Assembly (NCBI RefSeq): GCF_000292525.1
Contig: NZ_AEYF01000045.1
Location: 1 to 64,000 of the forward strand
From: Rhizobium sp. CCGE 510
GTDB lineage: Bacteria; Pseudomonadota; Alphaproteobacteria; Rhizobiales; Rhizobiaceae
Direction: 5' to 3'
DNA length: 64,000 nucleotides
Below are positions 25,289 to 34,155 of the stretch, one piece after another. Positions within the stretch are counted from its first letter, which is position 1; every line of letters starts with the position of its first letter. The translations under genes were made by a program, and so were the position numbers. The notes beneath the pieces are model-generated. The model was not told the DNA's origin. It saw only the letters and a list, made by a program, of their open reading frames with translations, and made no database searches.

Positions 25289-26116
25289 TCAGGTGATGCG
25301 CCGGATGCTTTCGGCGATCTCCTGCGGTTCGAATACTTTCTTCCAGTCGTCGCGCATCAGCGCCGGGATGCCGAACTCGATCGCCTTGTTGCAGGCATCC
25401 GAAAACACGCCGTCGACCTCCTTGAAGATGACCGCGCCGAGCACGTTCATATGGCCGAGAAGGAAATCGCGGGCGGCCTCTGCAGGCACGCCGCGCGCAA
25501 CGCATTCGTCCATCGCCTGGCGCATGACGACGAGCAGCGATGCACAGACGGTTTCCGACAGGCCGGGTTCGAGCATGGCGAGTTGGTCGACAGTGACCCG
25601 GTGCGAGCGCATGACCGGCGCCCAGATGAGCTTGGCGATTTCCTCGCCGAGCGCGTAGGCACTGTCGGGACCCTGCATCAGCGCCGAGACGATGTGTTGC
25701 TTGGCGAACAGGCCGCCGAAGTGATCCTTCTTGGCCTGCATGTCCGTCTCGTCGTTGAAGATCGGCGGGTGGCAGGGATGGGTGACGAAATAGGTGAGGT
25801 CGTCGCGCTTCGGCAGGTGGCCAGCAAAGGGCGCCGCAGCATCGAGCGCGACCACCATGGTGCCCGAGGTGAGCTTATCGACGATTCCAGCCGCGACCTT
25901 GCCGATCGCCGTATCCGGTACTGCGAGGATGACCACGTCGGCGCCGTCGAGGGCGGCATCGACCGGCACGCAATCGACGCCGAGGTCATTCTTCAAACGC
26001 GTCTTCCCCGCGTCGCTCACCTCGACATGACGCACGTCAAAGCGCGAACCCTTGAGATTTTTGGCAAGCCGGTATCCCATTTTGCCGCCGGCACCGAAGA
26101 GAGCAATCTTGGTCAT
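25289..26116 (-). CDS. apnO: D-apionate oxidoisomerase
   Basis: A 275-residue dehydrogenase with N-terminal FGAGGKMGYRLAKNL (NAD site) and a C-terminal helical domain (HRVTVDQLAMLEPGLSETVCASLLVVMRQAMDECVARGVP, GHMNVLGAVIFKEVDGVFSDACNKAIEFG) like 6-phosphogluconate-dehydrogenase-related proteins often called semialdehyde dehydrogenases. THPCHPPIFND is a conserved feature. It matches ApnO, which converts D-apionate to 3-oxo-isoapionate by oxidation with carbon-skeleton isomerisation. It stands 77 bp from its neighbours on both sides, with an operator-like motif upstream. Confidence 0.8.
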   Translation of the reverse strand: MTKIALFGAGGKMGYRLAKNLKGSRFDVRHVEVSDAGKTRLKNDLGVDCVPVDAALDGADVVILAVPDTAIGKVAAGIVDKLTSGTMVVALDAAAPFAGHLPKRDDLTYFVTHPCHPPIFNDETDMQAKKDHFGGLFAKQHIVSALMQGPDSAYALGEEIAKLIWAPVMRSHRVTVDQLAMLEPGLSETVCASLLVVMRQAMDECVARGVPAEAARDFLLGHMNVLGAVIFKEVDGVFSDACNKAIEFGIPALMRDDWKKVFEPQEIAESIRRIT

Positions 26117-26153
26117 GTTTTCCTCATTATTTCAGACTGGATAGGATCATAAA

Positions 26154-26167
26154 CTGGTATGATGAGT
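26154..26167. promoter_or_regulatory. shared motif CTGGTATGATGAGT upstream of apnO (putative GntR site)
   Basis: Differs by one base from CTGGTATAATGAGT at 30088-30101, in front of oiaX and the regulator gene. These are the two long promoter-sized gaps of the locus, so a common operator for the GntR/FCD regulator is plausible. Confidence 0.5.
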
Positions 26168-26193
26168 CAATCACCATATCACTATTAACTTTG

Positions 26194-26640
26194 TCAGGAC
26201 CCATGTTTTTCGGCGTCGAGCCGGTCGATCGCCTGCACGTTGCCGGCTGACGAGCCATCGGGGTCGAATTCGGAGGCAAGCCAGACATCGACGATCGACT
26301 TCGCCAGCTCCGGTCCGATGACCCGCGCCCCCATCGTGATGATCTGGGCGTTGTTCGATTTCGCCGCGCGTTCCGCCGAATAGGTGTCGTGGGTGAGGGC
26401 GGCGCGAATGCCCGGCACCTTGTTGGCGGAAATGCAGACGCCGATGCCGGTACCGCAGAAAAGGATGCCGCGCTGATGTTCGCCGTCGACGATCGTCTGC
26501 GCGAGACGCTGCGAAAGATCGGCATAGAAGCCGGATTGGCTGAGGTCGTGAACTTCGAGGTCTGCCTTGCCGGCCAGATGGGCGGCTATGACATCCAGGA
26601 GCGGTTTGCCTGCGCTGTCCGCGCCGATTGCGATCTTCAT
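26194..26640 (-). CDS. rpiB: RpiB-type sugar-phosphate isomerase (probable D-erythrulose-4-phosphate isomerase)
   Basis: A 148-residue RpiB/LacAB-family protein starting MKIAIGADSAGKPLLDVIA at 26640 behind AAGGAAA. FCGTGIGVCISANKVPGIRAA has catalytic-type Cys62, and SNNAQIITMGARVIGP is the C-terminal signature. Family members interconvert ribose-5-phosphate/ribulose-5-phosphate or, as EryI/DerI, D-erythrulose-4-phosphate/erythrose-4-phosphate. The adjacent Tpi-like gene and dhaKL favour the tetrose role. It follows the Tpi-like gene by 35 bp. Confidence 0.85.
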   Translation of the reverse strand: MKIAIGADSAGKPLLDVIAAHLAGKADLEVHDLSQSGFYADLSQRLAQTIVDGEHQRGILFCGTGIGVCISANKVPGIRAALTHDTYSAERAAKSNNAQIITMGARVIGPELAKSIVDVWLASEFDPDGSSAGNVQAIDRLDAEKHGS

Positions 26641-26675
26641 AGCCGTTTCCTTTCGCTCGCCCTCAGGCATGGAAA

Positions 26676-27437
26676 TCACCGTTCGATCGCCACGCTGACG
26701 CGGCGGAGAATGTCGAGATAACCGTCGACGGACCAGGCGGAGCGGCCGATGAACAGCCCGTCGATATGCGCCTCGGTGATCAGTTCCGCACAGTTTTCAG
26801 GATTGACGCTCCCGCCGTAGAGGACCGGCACCGCACGGCCGAGAATGCCCTTGGCCACTTCGGCGATCTTTCCGTGCCGCTCCGACGCATAGTCGGCGGT
26901 CGCCGGAATACCGTTGACGCCGATCGCCCAGACCGGCTCGTAGGCAAGCAGCACCGAAGGCTCGGCCTCGGTGTCGACGCCCCGCAAGGCGGCCTCGACC
27001 TGCCGCCGCAAAACCGCGTCGGCCCGACCCTCCTGGCGCTCCTGCAACGTCTCGCCGATACAGATCAGCGGCGTCAGGCCATGGCGGACCGCAGCCGAAA
27101 CCTTGAGGCCGACGGTTTCGTCGGTTTCGCCGAAATGCTCGCGCCGTTCGGAATGACCGAGTTCGACGATATCGAGTTCGCAGTCCTTCAGCATCACCGG
27201 AGAAATCTCGCCGGTCCAGGCGCCGGCGTCCTCCCAGTGCATGTTTTGGGCGCCGACCTTGACCGATGTCTCGGCAAGCAGGCGTTTGACCTCGCGCACC
27301 GCGGTAAAGGCGGGAATGACGAAGCGCTGGACGCGGATGTCGCGTTCACCGTCCGCCTCGGCGAGGTGGCACGCGAAGGCGAGTGCTTCCTCCATGGTCT
27401 TGTTCATCTGGAAACTGGTGCCGACCCAGACGACCAT
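26676..27437 (-). CDS. triose-phosphate-isomerase-like protein (probable L-erythrulose-1-phosphate isomerase)
   Basis: A 253-residue TIM barrel with the catalytic set in place: Lys13 in SFQMNK, His95 in VELGHSERREHFGETDE and Glu167 in LLAYEPVWAIG, plus PVLYGGSVNPENC for phosphate binding. The opening GTSFQMNKTMEEA differs from housekeeping GNWKMN and resembles the EryH/LerI branch that converts L-erythrulose-1-phosphate to D-erythrulose-4-phosphate. Its ATG shares one base with the oiaK stop (TGATG). A second housekeeping enzyme would be expected elsewhere. Confidence 0.8.
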   Translation of the reverse strand: MVVWVGTSFQMNKTMEEALAFACHLAEADGERDIRVQRFVIPAFTAVREVKRLLAETSVKVGAQNMHWEDAGAWTGEISPVMLKDCELDIVELGHSERREHFGETDETVGLKVSAAVRHGLTPLICIGETLQERQEGRADAVLRRQVEAALRGVDTEAEPSVLLAYEPVWAIGVNGIPATADYASERHGKIAEVAKGILGRAVPVLYGGSVNPENCAELITEAHIDGLFIGRSAWSVDGYLDILRRVSVAIER

Positions 27438-28768
27438 CAGCTTTTCCTCCCGTCGCGGATCTGCGCGAAATAGCCGTCCGTCCCGACCTGGCCGCCTTTC
27501 AGCGCAATCTGCAGGCCGTTGGTCGGCGGATAGTCGCCATGGGCGAGGCACAGCGGCGACCCGGGCGTTTGGGGAAGCGGCAGCAGCGTCGTCAGCGCGT
27601 CGATCTTCAATTGCCGGAGTGCGTGACTGGAGGTGTCGCCGCCGGCAACAACCGCACGCGACAACCCTTCCGCCTCGATCAGCCGGCACAAGATCGTGCC
27701 AAGCACACTTCCCAACCGATGACGCGCGCCGGGAAGCCGGTCGATGTCGGCGCCGCGGTCGGCCGAAGGGCCAAGTGCCGTGTAAAGGATGACGCTCTTG
27801 CCTTCTTTCAGCTTGCCGATGCCGGCTTCGACCGCCGCATCCACCGCGCCTTCGCCATTCGAGATCAGCGCCAGCGGATCGAGGGCGATGCTCTCAAAAC
27901 CGTTCTCGACGGCGGTGCGGATTTGCCGCTCAGTCGTCGGCGAGACACTGCCCGAGACGACGGCGAGGCGATTGACCGGGCCGACATCGGGAAATTCCGT
28001 GCACGCGCCGATCAAGCCTGCCTGCCGCCACGCGCTGAGCAGAGCGTATTCGACCCCTGAGGAGCCGGCGACGAAGCTTGCCGAACGTCTGAGGACACGC
28101 AGCATCTGCCGGCCGGCTGTCGCCTGCGTTGCCTCGGAGTCGACATCGAGGAGCAGAATGCCTTCCGAGCTCGACGCCAGCGCGTCTATCCGTTGATCGG
28201 CGTCCGCCGCGGTGATCGCAACAAGATCGGCGAGCAGGACGGGGAGGGAGGTCTGCTTTGACAGATGCAGCGCAAGGTCCGCCTCGTCCATCGGGGTGAC
28301 GGGATGGCGGCTCATCACGGGATGGCGGTCGATGCGGAAAACGCGCCCCCGGTAGGCGGCGAAGAGATTGCCGAATGCAGTGTAGCGCTTCAATTGCGGC
28401 GCGCCGACGATGACCGGCACGACCGATTGCCCGAAGGTCTTGCGGCCGATTTCGATCGCCTTGCCGATGCTGCCAATCTCGGGGCTGGAATCGAAGGTCG
28501 AGCAGACCTTATAGTGGCAGATGGCGGCGTCGAGCGATTTCAACCAGTCGAAGGCGGGCGCAAGATGCTGCTGCATCCACTCCGGCGCCTCGCTGCGGCT
28601 CGTTCCGGCGATGCCGATCGCGCGGCAATGCTTGAAGCGCGCAAGCAGCTCCGGCGTCGGAATGTCGAGGAAGAGCGCGGTTTCGACACCATTCGAGGCG
28701 AGCGCCTCCATGACATCGGTGGAGCCGGTAAAGTCGTCCCCATAATAGCTGACGAGAAGTCCATCCAT
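27437..28768 (-). CDS. oiaK: 3-oxo-isoapionate kinase (four-carbon acid sugar kinase family)
   Basis: About 443 residues of the DUF1537/four-carbon acid sugar kinase family. LVSYYGDDFTGSTDVMEAL is the substrate-binding N terminus; VAGSSGVEYALLSAW and VVSGSVSPTTERQI mark the hinge, and AVVAGGDTSSHALRQLKI is the C-terminal nucleotide-binding signature. In the apiose pathway OiaK phosphorylates 3-oxo-isoapionate. The ATG at 28768 is used; a GTG at 28777 overlapping the oiaX stop (GTGA) is an alternative. Its placement next to oiaX and apnO decides the name. Confidence 0.8.
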   Translation of the reverse strand: MDGLLVSYYGDDFTGSTDVMEALASNGVETALFLDIPTPELLARFKHCRAIGIAGTSRSEAPEWMQQHLAPAFDWLKSLDAAICHYKVCSTFDSSPEIGSIGKAIEIGRKTFGQSVVPVIVGAPQLKRYTAFGNLFAAYRGRVFRIDRHPVMSRHPVTPMDEADLALHLSKQTSLPVLLADLVAITAADADQRIDALASSSEGILLLDVDSEATQATAGRQMLRVLRRSASFVAGSSGVEYALLSAWRQAGLIGACTEFPDVGPVNRLAVVSGSVSPTTERQIRTAVENGFESIALDPLALISNGEGAVDAAVEAGIGKLKEGKSVILYTALGPSADRGADIDRLPGARHRLGSVLGTILCRLIEAEGLSRAVVAGGDTSSHALRQLKIDALTTLLPLPQTPGSPLCLAHGDYPPTNGLQIALKGGQVGTDGYFAQIRDGRKS

Positions 28769-28773
28769 ATCGG

Positions 28774-30030
28774 TCACGCGCCCTTGCCGTCGCTGAATTT
28801 CGCGATCGAGGCGGCGAGCTCCGGATGCTCTTTTGCGTAGACCTCCAACGGAATGTCTGCGACGGCGGCCTGCCAGGCCTGCTGCACGGCACGAACACCG
28901 GCCGCAGGCCCCCCCGGATGACTGACGATACCGCCGCCGCAGAGATAGAGAAGATCGACGGTGCGGCCGGTGCGCCGATAGGTTTCCGGCGCCTGTCCGC
29001 CCCATTGGCCGGAGCCTGCGACCGGCAGCGGGCAATCGGCGGCGTCGAACAGCGGCGTGCTGACGGCCTTGAAGGACGAGACGAAGCTGTCGTCCGGCTC
29101 CCAGTATTTGACCCTGATGCCGTTGATCTGGAACTGGTCGACCCCGAGCAGCCGCCAGAACTGCTGGTAAACCCTGAAATCCATGCCGGCGCCCGGATCG
29201 CGGGTCAGCACATCCCAGCCGTTTCGATGCGCGTGCAGCACCAGGTTGGAGCGTTTGCGCAGAAAACTCATGCCGCCGAAGCCGATCGAGTTGATGTTGA
29301 CGACGGCGCAGTTGCCGCCGGCCGCAGCCACGATGTCGTGGTTGCGCATCATCTCGTCGGGGTCGGCATGCGAGATGCCGAAGGCATACATCACTTTCTT
29401 GCCGGTCTTCTGCTCGTGATCGAGAATGCGCGGCATGATCGCCGCGACGCGGTCGGCGAGCGGCGAATAGGCCGGGCTCATCAGCTTCTCGTCGTCCTTG
29501 ATGAAGTCGACGCCTGAAGCGATCAGCTCGCCGACGAGTTCCGCCGTTTCGTGCGGTCTCAGCCCAAGCGCCGGCTTGACGATCGTTCCGATGATCGGGC
29601 GTCCCTCCACGCCGGTAAGGCGGCGGCTTCCCGGAATGCCGAACTGCGGGCCGGGATGGGCGCTCCTGAAAGCCTCGGGCAGCTTCATGTCGACGATGCG
29701 GATGCCGGTCATGCCCTTGATCGAATAGACGCCGCCGATCGCGATGGTCATCAGCGCCGAGAGATCGGTGCCGATCGCCTCCAGCGGAAAGCCGATGTCG
29801 ACATCGGCGCGGCGGAGCAGCGTGCCGGGAGCAACTTCAGGCCAGGTCGGATGGCGCCCATCGTCGAGCGGGCGGATGGCCAGCACGCGGGCGGCGACAC
29901 GCGCTTTCAGTTCTTCGGTTTCGCCGGGGACCGGCACGAAGGTTCCGGTCGACTGATCGCTGGCGATCTTCTCAGCCATCGCCTCGATGCTGCCGGCCGT
30001 TTCGATGCGGTAGGTCAGGATAATCATCAT
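28774..30030 (-). CDS. oiaX: RuBisCO-like protein, 3-oxo-isoapionate-4-phosphate transcarboxylase/hydrolase
   Basis: A 418-residue RuBisCO large-subunit fold. The carbamylated lysine and metal ligands are present in GVDFIKDDE (Lys178, Asp180, Glu181), and IVKPALGLRP keeps Lys152 but has Ala where true RuBisCO has the second lysine. LHAHRNGWDVLTRD and INGIRVKYWEPDDSF stand for the HxHRA and loop-6 regions. It is thus a RuBisCO-like protein, not a carbon-fixing enzyme. With oiaK alongside, the role is cleavage of 3-oxo-isoapionate-4-phosphate to 3-phosphoglycerate and glycolate. The start is the first of two adjacent ATGs (30030/30027); the GAGGAG site is rather far, about 14 bases. Confidence 0.85.
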   Translation of the reverse strand: MMIILTYRIETAGSIEAMAEKIASDQSTGTFVPVPGETEELKARVAARVLAIRPLDDGRHPTWPEVAPGTLLRRADVDIGFPLEAIGTDLSALMTIAIGGVYSIKGMTGIRIVDMKLPEAFRSAHPGPQFGIPGSRRLTGVEGRPIIGTIVKPALGLRPHETAELVGELIASGVDFIKDDEKLMSPAYSPLADRVAAIMPRILDHEQKTGKKVMYAFGISHADPDEMMRNHDIVAAAGGNCAVVNINSIGFGGMSFLRKRSNLVLHAHRNGWDVLTRDPGAGMDFRVYQQFWRLLGVDQFQINGIRVKYWEPDDSFVSSFKAVSTPLFDAADCPLPVAGSGQWGGQAPETYRRTGRTVDLLYLCGGGIVSHPGGPAAGVRAVQQAWQAAVADIPLEVYAKEHPELAASIAKFSDGKGA

Positions 30031-30087
30031 AAAACTGACGGCTGCTCCTCTCGCCAAACGCAGATTGCCATGGCGTCAACTCGTGAT

Positions 30088-30101
30088 CTGGTATAATGAG
30101 T
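30088..30101. promoter_or_regulatory. shared motif CTGGTATAATGAGT in the oiaX-gntR divergent region
   Basis: Near-identical to 26154-26167. It lies 58 bp before oiaX and 92 bp before the regulator start, suitable for control of both. The embedded TATAAT might also be a -10 box. Confidence 0.5.
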
Positions 30102-30192
30102 ATCCCAACCGTTGGAAAGCGGAATCTTCGGCTGCGCAATTTTCGATGGCGAGCTTTGTCCTTGGTCCGGAAAACTGTTAGGAGGAGACGTT

Positions 30193-30915
30193 TTGAGCCA
30201 GCGAGATGTGATGACCCAGCCCCTCGAACAGATCGTCCGCCGCAAACTCTCCGACGAAGTGTTTGATCGACTTGAGCGATTGATCATCTCAGGCGAGCTT
30301 CAACCCGGCGATGAAATGCCGTCCGAGCGGGTGCTGATGGAGCGCTTCGGGGTCGGCCGGCCGGCGATCCGGGAGGCCATGCAGTCGCTTGCCAACAAGG
30401 GTCTCGTCAACATTTCGCACGGCGAGCGGGCGAAGGTCTTGAGGCTGACGGCAAAGTCGATCTTCCGCCAGGTCGATCTCACCGCCAAGATCATGCTGTC
30501 GCAATCGGCAGACTCGCTGGAGCATCTGAAGAGCGCCCGCATCTTCTTCGAGCGCGGCATGGCGCGCGAGGCCGCGCAGCGCGCCTCCGCGGATGATATC
30601 GGCGACCTCAGGGAGATCATCGCGCGCCAGCGCAGCTCACTCGGGCAGCCCGAAGAGTTCATCGATGCCGATATGGAGTTCCACACCCGCATCGCCCAGA
30701 TATCGGGCAACCCGATCTACGCCGCCGTCAGCGAGGCGATGCTTGCCTGGCTGAAGGAATATCACACCGAGATGCTGATCTGGACCGGCAAGGAAAAGTT
30801 CACGCTCGCCGAACACGACGAGATCGTCGACCGCCTTGAAGCCAATGACGTCGACGGCTCGGAAATGGCGCTCCTCAAGCACCTCGAACGCTCGCGCGCG
30901 CTTTACGCGAAATAG
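30193..30915 (+). CDS. GntR/FadR-family (FCD) transcriptional regulator of the apiose locus
   Basis: About 240 residues from TTG 30193, five bases after GGAGGAG (30181-30187). The winged helix is LSDEVFDRLERLIISGELQPGDEMPSERVLMERFGVGRPAIREAMQSLANKGLV, and the FCD effector domain follows with AREAAQRASADDIGDLREII, DMEFHTRIAQISGNPIYAAVSEAM and HDEIVDRLEANDVDGSEMALLKHL, including the histidines and aspartate for metal. Divergent placement suggests it represses the catabolic operon until a pathway acid binds. The further ATG at 30211 is a weaker alternative start. Confidence 0.85.
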   Translation: MSQRDVMTQPLEQIVRRKLSDEVFDRLERLIISGELQPGDEMPSERVLMERFGVGRPAIREAMQSLANKGLVNISHGERAKVLRLTAKSIFRQVDLTAKIMLSQSADSLEHLKSARIFFERGMAREAAQRASADDIGDLREIIARQRSSLGQPEEFIDADMEFHTRIAQISGNPIYAAVSEAMLAWLKEYHTEMLIWTGKEKFTLAEHDEIVDRLEANDVDGSEMALLKHLERSRALYAK

Positions 30916-31089
30916 CCCGCAACTCTGTATGTGAGCGGTGCGCCGCCCACCTTCCTGCTGACGACGCCAACCCTCGGCCGCCCCGGCTTCCGAGCGGTAG
31001 CGCGCATTTGTACGCAGCAGCGGAACAATGATGTGCCGGCGAGGTTGTGGATAGGCCAAGCACGTAAAGATCCCCAAGGAGGAAACCAC

Positions 31090-31410
31090 ATGCGTATGAA
31101 ACTCGTAGCAGCTTCGCTTCTCGCTCTCGGCATGGCCACCTCAGCCTTTGCCCAATCCAATCCGGCGCCGGCCGGCGCCACGATCGACAAGAACCAGGCC
31201 GATCAGGGCGGCGGTGCAACCAGCGACCCGAATACCAAAAAGCCGATGGCAACCGATTCCACCATGACCAATTCCACGACCGGCGGCACCATGAAAATGG
31301 ACAAGAGCAAGTGCCCCAATCCGGTCAACAACTCCGCCAATCTCCAGACCCAGGGCGGCACCAGCAACGCCACGCCGATGGACGAGGCGTGCGCGGCCCA
31401 TAACAACTGA
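31090..31410 (+). CDS. small secreted low-complexity protein
   Basis: A 106-residue protein behind AAGGAGG. The signal peptide MRMKLVAASLLALGMATSAFA is followed by a polar segment rich in Thr, Asn, Gly, Ser and Met (NTKKPMATDSTMTNSTTGG). Two cysteines (in KSKCPNPV and DEACAAHNN) could form a disulfide. Rhizobia have several exported proteins of this kind, without known function. A strong terminator follows at once, so it is a single-gene unit. Confidence 0.75.
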   Translation: MRMKLVAASLLALGMATSAFAQSNPAPAGATIDKNQADQGGGATSDPNTKKPMATDSTMTNSTTGGTMKMDKSKCPNPVNNSANLQTQGGTSNATPMDEACAAHNN

Positions 31411-31422
31411 ACGGCCTAATAA

Positions 31423-31448
31423 AAAAACCCCGCTTCGGCGGGGTTTTT
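31423..31448 (+). terminator. rho-independent terminator
   Basis: AAAAACCCCGC, loop TTCG, GCGGGGTTTTT directly after the small secreted protein gene. A symmetrical A/T flank could let it work from both directions, but the next gene leftward ends 100 bp away. Confidence 0.9.
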
Positions 31449-31540
31449 GCGGAGCAGCCCGGAGAACCGGGCTCTGAGTCTGGTCGATCGGGGTGTCCCG
31501 GTCTATCGGAAATTACCGGGCATTTTAATCGCGCCCTCGA

Positions 31541-33523
31541 TCAGAATTCCGACCAGTTCTCCCCTTGGACGGCTGCGCGCGATCCGCCGAAGGCCGAAGC
31601 GATCTTGCGGCCAAGGTTGCGTGCGGGCGAGGCCACGGGCATGGATGCCGCCGATACTTCCCTGACGCCCGAATTGTAGCGAGAAGCTTCGCTATTTTTT
31701 GAAGACCCTAAATTGAATTTCGCCACCAGGCGCTGAAGATTTGCCGCTTCATTGGCAAGAGAGGAGCTGGCAGCCGTTGTCTCTTCCACCATTGCCGCGT
31801 TCTGTTGCGTCACCTGATCCATATCGTTGACGGCGCTATTCACCTCGGAAAGGCCAACCGATTGTTCCCGTGACGATGTGGCAATCGCCTCCATATGCTG
31901 ATTGATGGTCACGACGAAACCTTCGATGGTCTTCAGTGCCTTGCCGGTTTCACTGACAAGCTGGACACCGTTGTCTACCTCGACCGAAGATGTGTGGATG
32001 AGCCCCTTGATCTCCTTGGCGGCTTTAGCCGAGCGTTGTGCCAGCTCACGAACCTCCTGGGCAACAACGGCAAAACCCTTACCTGCTTCTCCGGCACGGG
32101 CCGCCTCGACGCCTGCGTTGAGCGCGAGGAGATTGGTCTGGAATGCGATTTCGTCAATGACACCGATGATGTTGGAGATCTGGCTGGACGACTGCTCGAT
32201 CCGGCTCATGGCGTCCATAGCGCGCGAGACAACCTCACCCGACTTCGATGCGCTGATGCTCGCTTCATTCGCGACCGTTCTGGCCTCATCGACACGCTTC
32301 GAAGAACTGCTGACGGTGGTCGTGATCTGATCAAGCGCTGTGGCAGTTTCTTCCAAGGAGGCTGCCTGCTGTTCAGTACGCTTCGACAGATCGCCGGCGC
32401 TCTGGCTGATTTCCCGCGCACCGCTATCGATCGTCGACGTGGCATGAGCGATGGCCGACAGCGTCTCGCCGAGTTGCTCAACAGACGTGTTGAAGTCATG
32501 TCGCAAAGCTTCGAAGGCCGGTGCAAAGGCGTCGGTGAGCTGGCAAGCAACGTCACCCGCTGCAAGACGTTTGAGGCCAACCGCTAGGCCCGACGTTGCG
32601 ACCTGCAGCCGTTCGTTGGCCTCCGCCTCTGCCTGCTGCTGCGTCACAACCCGGTCCTGCTCAGCCTTTAGCCGGCTCTCGATCGCCTCTGTCTCCAGCC
32701 GCCTATTGGCAATCGCACCCTGTCGGAAGACCTCAACGGCACCCGCCATTTCACCGATCTCGTCCTTGCGGCCGCCATAGGGCAAATTAAGGTTCGTGTC
32801 CCCGCCTGCCAACCGCTGCATCGCCTCGGTGATCGCCCGGATCGGTCGGCCAACGCTTCGCATGAGCACCATTGCCGAAGCAACCAACACGACCATAATG
32901 GCTAAGCTTACCACAAGTGCGATTTCGTTTGCCCGCGACATGGCCTGATTCCGGGAATCGCTCGCTTGCGCGGTAAAATACTCTGCATTCTTTTTCGATT
33001 GAGCAATGGCAGACGCTGCGTGATCAATGATCTTGCTGGTATCGATGGCCGGAACCGACGCCCATGCTGCATCCCTTCTTTCTTCGTCCGACATTTGCGC
33101 GGAGGTTTTCTCGAAAGCGGAGACGAAGGCGGCTGCCTTTTCTTCCATGATCGCCTGATAGCCGCGCAGGCTGTCGTCGATATCTTTCAGGACATCCGGC
33201 TTCATCGCAACGCTGATCGGTTTTTCAAGCCCGTGGGAGCCGCTCTGGCTGGCATCCTTGACCTGCGTTATTGCTGCCTGAGCATCTTTTTCGGTCCCCG
33301 CCAGGTCAATCGCGCTTGCACCGAGTTGCATATGCGAGAATGCAAGTTCCGCATTCAGAATGCCGTTGAGGATCAATTGTTCGCGTTCGACGACCGTATT
33401 CGCGGTCGCGATTTCGGCGTTGTTCATCTGCTGATTGATGATCATTCCCACAATCAAAAGCAGACCAATGCCTGAGGAGATGGCGAGCTTTGTGCCCACC
33501 TTAGCATGCGATATCGAAAACAT
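31541..33523 (-). CDS. methyl-accepting chemotaxis protein
   Basis: A 660-residue chemoreceptor. TM1 is about residues 14-29 (AISSGIGLLLIVGMII), a periplasmic four-helix-bundle-like sensor spans about 30-199, TM2 about 201-221. HAMP segments follow (PIRAITEAMQRLAGGDTN, and a second near 305-360), then the signalling domain with EIAFQTNLLALNAGVEAARAGEAGKGFAVVAQEVRELAQRS, the hairpin tip. The C terminus ends NWSEF, resembling the NWETF pentapeptide that tethers CheR/CheB. The ligand is unknown; position beside sugar-uptake genes is suggestive only. Confidence 0.9.
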   Translation of the reverse strand: MFSISHAKVGTKLAISSGIGLLLIVGMIINQQMNNAEIATANTVVEREQLILNGILNAELAFSHMQLGASAIDLAGTEKDAQAAITQVKDASQSGSHGLEKPISVAMKPDVLKDIDDSLRGYQAIMEEKAAAFVSAFEKTSAQMSDEERRDAAWASVPAIDTSKIIDHAASAIAQSKKNAEYFTAQASDSRNQAMSRANEIALVVSLAIMVVLVASAMVLMRSVGRPIRAITEAMQRLAGGDTNLNLPYGGRKDEIGEMAGAVEVFRQGAIANRRLETEAIESRLKAEQDRVVTQQQAEAEANERLQVATSGLAVGLKRLAAGDVACQLTDAFAPAFEALRHDFNTSVEQLGETLSAIAHATSTIDSGAREISQSAGDLSKRTEQQAASLEETATALDQITTTVSSSSKRVDEARTVANEASISASKSGEVVSRAMDAMSRIEQSSSQISNIIGVIDEIAFQTNLLALNAGVEAARAGEAGKGFAVVAQEVRELAQRSAKAAKEIKGLIHTSSVEVDNGVQLVSETGKALKTIEGFVVTINQHMEAIATSSREQSVGLSEVNSAVNDMDQVTQQNAAMVEETTAASSSLANEAANLQRLVAKFNLGSSKNSEASRYNSGVREVSAASMPVASPARNLGRKIASAFGGSRAAVQGENWSEF

Positions 33524-34155
33524 TTGTGCCCCTAAGTGGATACGGTGCCTCGAGAGATCTTGTCGTCGCGGGGCGCTCTGTAATGGGTGGATATGGCGGT
33601 TCGTATGGCCGTTCGAATGGCTAAGCGCGGCGGTGAACCGAAAGACAAACGACTAAAGTTCAACCAGCTTGAAATGTGACAAAGCGATCCGGCGCCAATC
33701 GAACGACTGCGCGGATCCTGGAACATTCATCATTTATCTCAGCTGGCTCGGATGCCGAGGGATGCGCAAGGCAAGTTTACTCTCCGATGGTTGCGACGGT
33801 CATCTTTAGGGTGCCGATCGAATCATTCCATCGAGCGCAAGCATTTCTAACGTGGATACGCATAGTCATTCTCTCTCGGTCAAAGCCGACGGAGCGACAT
33901 CCGCGTCACGCAACTCATTTGCCAACGGAAGGGGTTAACGATGTATTCTGATACCGGAGGATCGCCATCTTTCCTGCGCCAATCGGACAATAAGTGCAGT
34001 TTCTGGATATGTTTGTCGACCGCAGGCGGTAACCATGTTGCCTTCTGCTGCGGCGATCGATGACCGCTTCCACCTCACACCGAAGCGCGGTGCCGCGTTT
34101 GGGCAAAGACCCGTCAGACACGACGCGAATGTCGGGGTCGCCGGTGGGCCGCCGG
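33524..34155. other. intergenic region without a supportable gene
   Basis: About 630 bp upstream of the chemoreceptor and downstream of the second sugar permease. Weak open frames lack ribosome sites. No repeat or RNA hairpin of note was found. Confidence 0.5.
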
